DNA from: Gammaproteobacteria bacterium
GTDB taxonomy: Bacteria; Pseudomonadota; Gammaproteobacteria; Arenicellales; JAOTYS01
NCBI GenBank assembly: GCA_029861795.1
Contig: JAOTYS010000296.1
Coordinates: forward strand, 1 to 5,994
Direction: 5' to 3'
DNA: 5,994 nucleotides
The notes beneath the pieces are model-generated. The model saw nothing but the letters and a program-made list of their open reading frames with translations, was not told where the DNA came from and did no database searches. This document shows, in pieces, positions 1-4,589 of the stretch. Within the stretch, counting starts at the first letter, position 1; each line of letters opens with the position of its first letter. The position numbers and the translations under genes are program-made.

Positions 1-607
1 GATCCCGAGCAAATCAGCCTGTCGACGAAAACGCTTGCCATATATCGCGTCACGATCGCGGATAAGATATCGCAGATTATTATTTTCTCCGCAGGCTTGT
101 AGAAGTTGTCGCCCGGTCCATTGTGCCGTTGGATGTTCGGTGACGTTGAAATGTAGGATTTGTCGTCGGTCATCGCTAATCACTAAGAACACAAAGAGAA
201 TTCGGAACGTCGCAGTCGGCACGGTGAAGAAATCAAGTGATAATGTTTCTTTCGCATGATTGCGCAAAAATGTACGCCAAGTCTGCGAGGGTGGGCCAAA
301 ACGACGAAGCATATACTTAGATACGGTGGCCGCAGAGACCTCGAATCCTAGCTTTAGCAATTCTCCGTGTATCCGAGGTGCGCCCCACAATTGGTTGGGC
401 GCGACACATTTCTTGAATCAAATGACGGATTTCATCGATCTTCGGGCGCCCGCGACCACGGCTCCTCCAACGCCAGTAATACTTAAAGCCTTGTCGGTGC
501 CAGCGAACGACGGTGGCGGGCTGCACGACATGCAACGCAACTCGCCAGTTACACCACACCTTACTCAGCAAAACCCAAAATAATCGATCCGAATCCTCGA
601 GACGCGC
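1..607 (-). pseudogene. Truncated, frameshifted integrase-core (DDE) transposase
   Basis: This is a remnant of an insertion-sequence transposase with a retroviral-type integrase core. The readable N-terminal part (from 607 leftward) gives ARLEDSDRLFWVLLSKVW, then QPATVVRWHRQGFKYYW, then a basic linker GRGRPK, as in integrase-core transposases with an N-terminal helix-turn-helix. At a GGG run (397-399, plus strand) one extra base breaks the frame. Skipping it restores CRANQLWGAPRIHGELL and then a continuous frame to the left edge. That second frame contains the first catalytic Asp (LSLDFFTVPT, codon 232-234) and the second (RDRDAIYG, codon 55-57). The catalytic Glu would lie outside the window. 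An in-frame stop lies just before residue 1 (611-613), so roughly the first 50-60 residues are gone, apparently removed where the neighbouring element's inverted repeat begins. It is inactive as it stands. The family assignment is firm but the exact IS family is not. Confidence 0.85.
397..399. other. Frameshift site in the left transposase
   Basis: On the minus strand a CCC run here makes the reading go from CRA into an unrelated tail (QPIVGRTSDT). Removing one C gives CRANQLWGAPRIHGELL, the conserved linker of this transposase family. Decay or a sequencing error is more likely than programmed frameshifting, because the gene is also truncated. Confidence 0.8.
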
Positions 608-623
608 GTACTATCCAAAAATT
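606..623 (+). repeat. Left terminal inverted repeat of the insertion sequence
   Basis: GCGTACTATCCAAAAATT pairs with the reverse complement of 1763-1780 (GCGTAGTATCCAAAAATT), with one mismatch at 611. A further GATC block follows on both sides, offset by one base. The outer GCGTA may partly be flanking sequence. Confidence 0.75.
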
Positions 624-630
624 GATCCGA

Positions 631-1710
631 TCATGCTGCCAATCGGTAGTAGTGGCTAAGCATTCCACCAAGACGTTCTCGCCGATGGATAGGACCCTCT
701 CGTTCTCGGATGTCGGCAACCGGGGCACTAATTAATTGGTTATCCAGCCCCTGATGGTTTCTCTCGCCATGATAATGCACGACGTACTCGTTGATCGCAC
801 GACGAAGTGATCTGACCCCGATTGGGACAATCCGGTTGAGACATTCTGTTTTGATCGAACGCACAAATCGCTCCGCATAGGGACTGCAATTGGGAGAACG
901 CGGGGGATAGGTGACCGGTTCAATACCCTCTCGTCGCAAGAATGCTTTGAAATGCTTCGTAAACTTGGTGTCACGATCCATGATCAGGAACCGCACGTCT
1001 GTCAGCGCGCCATCGAGTTCGTCGGTAAGCTGCCGCGCTACTTGAATCATGAAAGCACCGTTCGGGCTGGTGGTGATGCCGGCGACACATACTCGACGCG
1101 TCGCCAAATGGATCGTGAATAGCACGTAATAAGTGACCAGCCCGCGCATCGTCCAGACTTCCACCGTGAAGAAATCGGTCGCCGCCAGCAGTTCCCAGTG
1201 AGCTTTTATGAAGGTACTCCAAGTCGTGTGCTTTCGCCGCCCTGGCGCGGGCTCAATCCCATAGCGCTTCAATACATTGGCGACAGTCGTCGAGGAGACG
1301 GCGTACCCGAGATTGGCGAGTGCCCCTTGAATACGAACGTATCCCCAGTCTTGGTTTTCTCTCGCCATTCGAACGACCAGCGCCTCGATCTCCTTACCGA
1401 TGGACGGTCGTCCGGGTTCCTTATGAGCATAGGTCCATTTGCGGGCAACCAATAGCCGATGCCACCGCAGCAACGTGTCCGGCGTTACTAAGGTCGCAAT
1501 CTCCCTGAGGCAGGTTCGGCCAAGCTTCTTGGCTCGTACAGCCAGTCGCCGACGTTGGTCGTCGGTGAGCTGAAGGCGATGGCCATTCAGCTGTGCCTTT
1601 AAGATTCGGTTCTCTGTCAATAGGTAGTCGATGACATCCTGCTGGTGCCGGTTGAGCCAACCCGCTAAAGCGATAACAAGAAAATGGAACGGATGGAATG
1701 TGCCAGTCAT
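631..1710 (-). CDS. Transposase, integrase core domain (DDE)
   Basis: This 359-residue protein catalyses DNA cleavage and strand transfer for the insertion sequence that encloses it. Residues about 48-95 form a helix-turn-helix-like region (LTPDTLLRWHR-type segment at 75-85), followed by a basic GRP linker (100-102) and a second small DNA-binding segment (110-150). The RNase H-like integrase core runs from about 175 to 320. Its likely triad is D179 (ATDFFTVE), D245 (MDRDTKF) and E280 (PYAERFVRSIKTE), with 34 residues between the last two. The C-terminal NEYVVHYHGERNHQGL block is typical of integrase-core transposases. The gene looks full length and intact, with no frameshift. The ATG at 1710 is chosen because it is the first in frame inside the right inverted repeat; no strong Shine-Dalgarno is visible. 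The protein resembles IS481/IS3-type enzymes, but I cannot place it in a named IS group. Confidence 0.9.
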   Translation of the reverse strand: MTGTFHPFHFLVIALAGWLNRHQQDVIDYLLTENRILKAQLNGHRLQLTDDQRRRLAVRAKKLGRTCLREIATLVTPDTLLRWHRLLVARKWTYAHKEPGRPSIGKEIEALVVRMARENQDWGYVRIQGALANLGYAVSSTTVANVLKRYGIEPAPGRRKHTTWSTFIKAHWELLAATDFFTVEVWTMRGLVTYYVLFTIHLATRRVCVAGITTSPNGAFMIQVARQLTDELDGALTDVRFLIMDRDTKFTKHFKAFLRREGIEPVTYPPRSPNCSPYAERFVRSIKTECLNRIVPIGVRSLRRAINEYVVHYHGERNHQGLDNQLISAPVADIREREGPIHRRERLGGMLSHYYRLAA

Positions 1711-1762
1711 GCGACCAGCCTATCTCGATCAAAGAGCTACGGCAATCTAGAATCGCCGATCG

Positions 1763-1780
1763 AATTTTTGGATACTACGC
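1763..1780 (-). repeat. Right terminal inverted repeat of the insertion sequence
   Basis: Read on the minus strand this is GCGTAGTATCCAAAAATT, the partner of 606-623. It lies upstream of the transposase start, where such elements normally place a transposase-binding end and often a weak promoter. Confidence 0.75.
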
Positions 1781-1798
1781 CCTCCCAAATGCTCAATT

Positions 1799-1842
1799 GT
1801 GTAAACCATGTCCCCGGTATTTCGTGTAACCTATGTCTCAGG
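1799..1842. repeat. Tandem 25-bp repeat, possible end of a lost transposable element
   Basis: GTGTAAACCATGTCCCCGG (1799-1817) recurs 25 bp later as GTGTAACCTATGTCTCAGG (1824-1842), with most differences being transitions. Closely spaced imperfect repeats like this are common as transposase-binding arrays at the ends of DDE elements. It sits just outside the right end of the intact insertion sequence and has no matching inverted copy in the window, so it may be one surviving end of another element. That reading is inference; only the repeat itself is directly seen. Confidence 0.5.
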
Positions 1843-1897
1843 AAGGACACTGGTTTTATTAAGACTTCTAAGATCGGTACTTTCTAATTCTTTTGGT

Positions 1898-1926
1898 TTC
1901 TAATTGGTTTTATAGTTCAATTAGAA
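1898..1926. repeat. AT-rich inverted repeat downstream of the recombinase remnant
   Basis: TTCTAATTG (1898-1906) and CAATTAGAA (1918-1926) form a perfect 9-bp stem with an 11-base loop. A further direct copy of TTCTAATT lies at 1882-1889. The inverted repeat begins four bases beyond the stop codon of the recombinase fragment. No U-tract follows on either strand, so it is a weak terminator candidate. It could instead be a relic of an att or arm-type recombination site. Confidence 0.4.
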
Positions 1927-1929
1927 GGA

Positions 1930-2139
1930 TTATTCCAACGGATCGATACGACGACCAAGAGGATGTCTTAGATAGTGCTTCTCTGTCATCTTCGGCGTGC
2001 TGTGCCCTAAAGCAAGTTGCGCATTCAATCTCTTCTCATCCAAATCTGTCGCATGTCTAGCGCGCAGATCTTTGAACGTGTAACGATCTCTGATAGCAGG
2101 CTCTAGCGGCTTGCGGTTGTGACCGCGAACGTGGCTTCG
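1930..2139 (-). pseudogene. C-terminal remnant of a phage-type tyrosine recombinase
   Basis: The minus strand is open for about 70 codons from just after a TAA at 2140-2142 to a TAA at 1930-1932, with no plausible start. It reads DLRARHATDL, then LGHSTPKMTEKHY, then LRHPLGRRIDPLE. These are the hallmarks of the catalytic C-terminus of a phage integrase: the box II Arg in DLR with the following His region, the conserved LGH-S motif, and the nucleophilic Tyr a short distance later. The N-terminal arm-binding, core-binding and box I Arg regions are missing, because the cyclase gene ends only 30 bp upstream. It is therefore a non-functional fragment of an integrated element such as a prophage or genomic island. 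The family call is strong and the parent element is unknown. Confidence 0.85.
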
Positions 2140-2169
2140 TTACGTCAACTCCAAAACGAATGGGTTGAT

Positions 2170-3666
2170 CTAGTGCCGCACAGTAATTTTACAAACATCC
2201 AGCATTTCACTGACTCCCTTGACGTTGGCCTGCTCCGAGGCAACCTCCCACTCCGCTAACACGTCATCAACGCCGGGATAGTTGTGAGCATCCCCACTGA
2301 TGTATATTTCTCCGGCCCCGGCCAGTCCCTGGACTCGAGCAGCAATATTCACGGTTTGTCCAAAATAGTCGAGCCGGTCATTTAGAGCCACCACGATCGA
2401 AGGTCCCCGATGGATACCAATCTTTAAGATAATGTCATCAGAAATAGTACGGTTGAATGCTTCAATCTCCTGCAACATCTCAATGGCTGCCTCGACCGCA
2501 TCCACTGGATTCATAAAGGTCGCCATGATCGCGTCCCCTATGGTCTTAACAATAGCACCAGAATTCTTACCGATGACCTTGGCCAAGGTCTCAAAATGCT
2601 GGCGAACCAGGTAATATGCCTTCAGATCTCCGATACGGTCATAAAGGGCTGTAGAACCTTTCAAATCGGTAAATAGAAACGTGATATCTTTCACGTCGAT
2701 GCCTTCAGTGGTTGGTCCAGTTTCGAATCTGAACAAGTCACGGAATGTCTGGGTTGTTAGTAGTCTTTTTCCTGATAGAAAGGACTCAAATTGAACATAA
2801 TTGCTCTCGAAATCAGGCGGAAAATACATCACCCATAAAGCGCTTTTTGTATCCATTCGGTTGGTGAATTCGATTTCCATTTTTCCGCTGGGGAGTTCTC
2901 CAGCTACCTGGAGATGGAATGGGGCTACTGGAAAATCAAACTTCTTCGGTGTGGTTGGTTCATCATCGAAACGAAACTGACCGTCTTCAAGCTGTACTGA
3001 GGCCGGGGTTATCGAGCTTTCGTTAGCCTCACCTAGGAAGAGTGTCAAAGATGCTCCTTTGCTGAGATCTTTGACCTGCAGCGTTCCGGGATCCAGGGTA
3101 ACTTCAAGACTTCTCTTTTCTAGGGGCATCACATAAGTCATCAGCCTCGTTAATAGTCCAGCAACCTCCTCGAGACTGTGCCCCCCAGGAAATATAATCC
3201 CTTTGGCAAACTGATATTTAAGGTAATAATCTTCGATTGAGAGGGAGTCGGGATCCAAAAAGGAAATGTGTCGAATCTGTGGCGAAATCGTGAAGCTGAC
3301 ATGAATATAGTCATCTAAAGCGACATCGTTCTCGGCACCACAAAAATCACAGATGAAGTGGGGATGCAACTTAGTCAGTTCTCGAAAGTTTTTGACCACA
3401 TGGGCACAAAAGGCACAAAGTAGATTCCATTCCATTTCAAAGAGGCCGCATTTTGTGCCATAAAGAAATAGATCAATCGCCTCGTTTTCGGCTATTGTCT
3501 TTTCCTGGGCAAACTGCAGCGGGTTAACTCTGAACAAGGCGTAATCATCGCCCGTCTGGATCATGGCTTCTAGCTTGGCGATAACTCCTGGCTGCCACGG
3601 TCTTGCCGTTTCAAGCTCGCTCAACTTTTCGTCTAAGAGCGGTACGTTGATTTCAATTGCCGACAT
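2170..3666 (-). CDS. Class III adenylyl cyclase with N-terminal DUF5939-like domain
   Basis: This 498-residue soluble protein probably converts ATP to cyclic AMP. The C-terminal class III cyclase domain spans about 325-495. All six canonical active-site positions are visible: metal-binding D334 (FLFTDLKGST) and D378 (VKTIGDAI), adenine-specifying K374 and D433, and transition-state N440 and R444 (LDYFGQTVNIAARVQ). The spacing fits a homodimer with two complete sites, and Lys/Asp at the purine-selecting positions point to ATP rather than GTP. The N-terminal region, about 15-310, resembles the DUF5939 domain that precedes many bacterial cyclases. It carries paired cysteines, C84/C87 and C106/C109, that could bind zinc, and the CDFCGAEND segment looks like a zinc knuckle. 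No transmembrane segment or signal peptide is present. The ATG at 3666 has a good GGAGAT ribosome site. The signal sensed by the N-terminal domain is unknown. Confidence 0.9.
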   Translation of the reverse strand: MSAIEINVPLLDEKLSELETARPWQPGVIAKLEAMIQTGDDYALFRVNPLQFAQEKTIAENEAIDLFLYGTKCGLFEMEWNLLCAFCAHVVKNFRELTKLHPHFICDFCGAENDVALDDYIHVSFTISPQIRHISFLDPDSLSIEDYYLKYQFAKGIIFPGGHSLEEVAGLLTRLMTYVMPLEKRSLEVTLDPGTLQVKDLSKGASLTLFLGEANESSITPASVQLEDGQFRFDDEPTTPKKFDFPVAPFHLQVAGELPSGKMEIEFTNRMDTKSALWVMYFPPDFESNYVQFESFLSGKRLLTTQTFRDLFRFETGPTTEGIDVKDITFLFTDLKGSTALYDRIGDLKAYYLVRQHFETLAKVIGKNSGAIVKTIGDAIMATFMNPVDAVEAAIEMLQEIEAFNRTISDDIILKIGIHRGPSIVVALNDRLDYFGQTVNIAARVQGLAGAGEIYISGDAHNYPGVDDVLAEWEVASEQANVKGVSEMLDVCKITVRH

Positions 3667-3671
3667 AGCTT

Positions 3672-3677
3672 ATCTCC
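3672..3677 (-). promoter_or_regulatory. Ribosome binding site of the cyclase gene
   Basis: On the minus strand GGAGAT lies five bases before the ATG at 3666, with the GGAG core seven bases away. It overlaps the last codons and the TAA of the upstream chimeric frame, so any ribosome finishing that frame stops beside the cyclase start. This fixes the start choice. Confidence 0.75.
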
Positions 3678-3709
3678 GTCTAAGAGCTCGCGCTTTTCCA
3701 CGATTATTA

Positions 3710-3799
3710 TCAGGCCTGAAATAGGTGAATGAGGTTACCACATGTATCGTCAAATACGGCGATGGTTGGTCCCCCCGGCTGTCCACTAGACCGGGGGAA
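3710..3799 (-). pseudogene. C-terminal remnant of a VOC/glyoxalase-family gene
   Basis: In a different minus-strand frame from the chimeric reading frame, the DNA encodes GGPT followed by IAVFDDTCGNLIHLFQA and then TGA at 3710-3712. This FDDTCGNLI ending is the typical last strand of vicinal-oxygen-chelate proteins of the glyoxalase/bleomycin-resistance type. Homology is clear back to about 3775. Upstream of that the frame stays open (DFPRSSGQP) but the match is uncertain, so the joint with the reductase fragment lies somewhere around 3775-3810. The rest of the VOC gene is gone. Its stop is 43 bp from the cyclase start, so it was probably the cyclase's original upstream neighbour and possibly co-transcribed. 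Confidence 0.75.
3772..3797. repeat. GC-only hairpin at the gene-fusion joint
   Basis: CCCCCGG (3772-3778) and CCGGGGG (3791-3797) form a 7-bp all-G/C stem around a 12-base loop. It lies where the reductase and VOC fragments meet. Such a quasi-palindrome could have promoted the deletion by polymerase slippage, or could be a relic of a terminator that once stood between the genes. Neither is shown by the sequence alone. Confidence 0.4.
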
Positions 3800-4076
3800 G
3801 TCCAGATCAGAGTATCCGCAGTCGTGGATTCCAGAAATTTTTTCGCTTCTTTCACGATCTCCCGGGGCACATGCATCTTCGCCCGGTCAAAAACATCCAT
3901 CTCAAGCCCTTCAAGCAGGGGAAGAATGCGATCGACAAAACGCCTGCCGGGTTCACAAAGCAACAAGATATGCCGCGCGCCTATTTGATCCAGCCAGCCG
4001 CGCAACTGCGCAATACTGTTTTCCTGGAGCACAATTTCCGTTTGGTTATTCACTGCCGCTATGGAATTCATTTAGT

Positions 4077-4095
4077 AAGGTAGAGACGAAATTGG
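4077..4095 (-). repeat. 19-bp repeat, copy A, upstream of the reductase-fragment start
   Basis: On the minus strand CCAATTTCGTCTCTACCTT stands five bases before the ATG at 4071. It matches copy B at 4182-4200 at 17 of 19 positions, 105 bp away. It may be a duplicated leader or operator; function is unknown. Confidence 0.5.
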
Positions 4096-4181
4096 ATTGT
4101 AACGAGTGTCCACGCGATTGCCCATCAGGTCTGGGCGAGGATGTTTCTGCTGGTTTGGACTCGGCGCGCGTTTTCATGCGG

Positions 4182-4200
4182 AAGGTAAAAACGAAATTGG
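4182..4200 (-). repeat. 19-bp repeat, copy B
   Basis: CCAATTTCGTTTTTACCTT on the minus strand is followed four bases later by an ATG (4175-4177) that opens a 43-codon frame ending at 4046, overlapping the reductase-fragment start. Both copies thus precede an ATGAA at nearly the same distance, which suggests a duplicated 5' leader. Confidence 0.5.
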
Positions 4201-4356
4201 CTTTTCGGACAAATAACCAACCAAGTCCGAATATTGCGTATTTCTGTTTTTCTTGCGGGTATTGCTAGGGGTGAAATTGCATTTTCTATGAATTTGACCA
4301 ATCGAAACGACCAATCCGACGATTATCCGTCTTACTACCGAGTTTCTTGCGAAGCG

Positions 4357-4376
4357 ATTTTTACTTAAGTGAAAAT
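4357..4376. promoter_or_regulatory. 20-bp palindrome, candidate operator
   Basis: ATTTTTACTTAAGTGAAAAT is an inverted repeat centred between 4366 and 4367, with only one mismatched pair (4362/4371). Its size and symmetry suit a dimeric helix-turn-helix regulator. It lies about 220 bp upstream of the channel gene and about 285 bp upstream of the leftward frame. The regulator is not identifiable. Confidence 0.4.
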
Positions 4377-4509
4377 TCCGCCAAATAAGGGCGAACTTAG
4401 GGGGCAGCAAAAAAACCACCAAGCTGAGTATAAGAATTGTGATGGCACTGCGCCGCGAGGAATGACAAATCATCCAGCCAACATCGCTTCTTTTGATGGG
4501 AACACCTGT

Positions 4510-4523
4510 TTGACGCAGATCAA
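4510..4523 (+). promoter_or_regulatory. FNR/Anr-type binding site
   Basis: TTGAC-GCAG-ATCAA matches the FNR/Anr/Dnr box (TTGAT-N4-ATCAA) at nine of ten defined positions, and the T-to-C change is a common variant. Its centre (4516.5) is 41.5 bp from the start point predicted by the -10 at 4545-4550, the standard class II activator position. This suggests oxygen- or nitric-oxide-responsive activation of the channel gene. CRP-family relatives with similar boxes are possible alternatives. Confidence 0.5.
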
Positions 4524-4544
4524 TGGATCTCGCGACGCTCGGGC

Positions 4545-4550
4545 TAGACT
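4545..4550 (+). promoter_or_regulatory. Candidate -10 element of the channel gene promoter
   Basis: TAGACT matches the TATAAT consensus at four of six positions. It predicts transcription from about 4557-4558, leaving a leader of about 32 bases. A weak -10 without a separate -35 is expected if an activator sits on the -35 region. Confidence 0.4.
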
Positions 4551-4589
4551 GGCTTTGTAGGAACCCGTTACTGAGGCTTAGCAGTAGAT

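Larger units (their letters stand above)
606..1780 (-). mobile_element. Complete insertion sequence with integrase-core transposase
   Basis: The element is about 1.17 kb and is bounded by inverted repeats at 606-623 and 1763-1780 that match at 17 of 18 positions. The minimal, mismatch-free repeat core is 612-623 and 1763-1774. It carries a single transposase gene that fills nearly all of it: the stop codon is about 25 bp from the left end and the start about 70 bp from the right end. No convincing target-site duplication flanks it, so the outermost bases are uncertain by a few positions. It abuts and truncates the older transposase to its left, but the lost 5' part of that gene is not found to its right. 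The insertion was therefore followed by a deletion or rearrangement. I do not recognise a named IS. Confidence 0.75.
3670..4071 (-). pseudogene. Chimeric frame: maleylacetate reductase N-terminus joined to foreign tail
   Basis: Residues 1 to about 89 of this 133-codon frame match the N-terminus of maleylacetate reductase, an iron-type alcohol dehydrogenase-fold enzyme that reduces maleylacetate to 3-oxoadipate in aromatic catabolism. Visible marks are LRGWLDQIGARHILLL (first Rossmann-like strand), then DVFDRAKMHVPREIV and TADTLI. In the family the next segment is the glycine-rich GGGS nucleotide-binding loop followed by the metal-binding domain; both are absent. From about residue 90 the frame (WTSPGLVDSRG onward, ending in a basic tail) has no family meaning, because it reads a VOC/glyoxalase gene end out of frame. 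The product would lack cofactor and metal sites. The family is normally about 350 residues. The ATG at 4071 has no clear Shine-Dalgarno. The stop lies three bases from the cyclase ATG. A deletion joint is the simplest explanation. Confidence 0.75.
4072..4589. other. Divergent intergenic region, 518 bp, no convincing gene
   Basis: This AT-richer stretch separates the leftward reductase/cyclase genes from the rightward channel gene. It holds a repeated 19-bp leader (4077-4095 and 4182-4200), a 20-bp near-perfect palindrome (4357-4376), a short direct repeat GACCAATC at 4296 and 4309, and a candidate FNR/Anr promoter (4510-4550). Several frames are open, but none has a clear start, ribosome site and recognisable product. 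The two most tempting are a minus-strand frame with a hydrophobic N-terminus (4174-4473) and a plus-strand cysteine-rich stretch (4098-4268). Confidence 0.6.

Noticed and set aside
260..583. Plus-strand frame of 107 codons
   Set aside because: It is the antisense shadow of the truncated transposase, which is recognisable on the minus strand.
609..611. TAC as a possible 3-bp target duplication of the insertion sequence (609-611 and 1776-1778)
   Set aside because: The outer bases are part of, or mirror, the inverted repeat, and the repeat would require uneven element ends. It cannot be told from chance.
1198..1508. Plus-strand frames of 85 and 62 codons
   Set aside because: Both lie antisense inside the intact transposase and show no family features.
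1799..1842. CRISPR-like reading of the two 19-bp repeats
   Set aside because: There are only two imperfect copies with a six-base gap, far too short for spacers, and no cas genes are present.
1898..1926. Intrinsic terminator of the recombinase fragment
   Set aside because: The stem is AT-rich and no T-run follows on the minus strand, so it was kept only as an inverted repeat.
3729..4268. Long plus-strand frame of 179 codons
   Set aside because: Most of it is antisense to the maleylacetate reductase fragment, whose minus-strand reading has clear family motifs. Only its last cysteine-rich part is noted as a weak finding.
4174..4473. Minus-strand frame of 99 codons with a hydrophobic N-terminus (ITILILSLVVFLL)
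   Set aside because: No convincing ribosome site, no recognised family, and the rest is basic and low in order. It lies across the candidate operator and repeats of the intergenic region, so hydrophobicity alone from AT-rich DNA is the simpler explanation.
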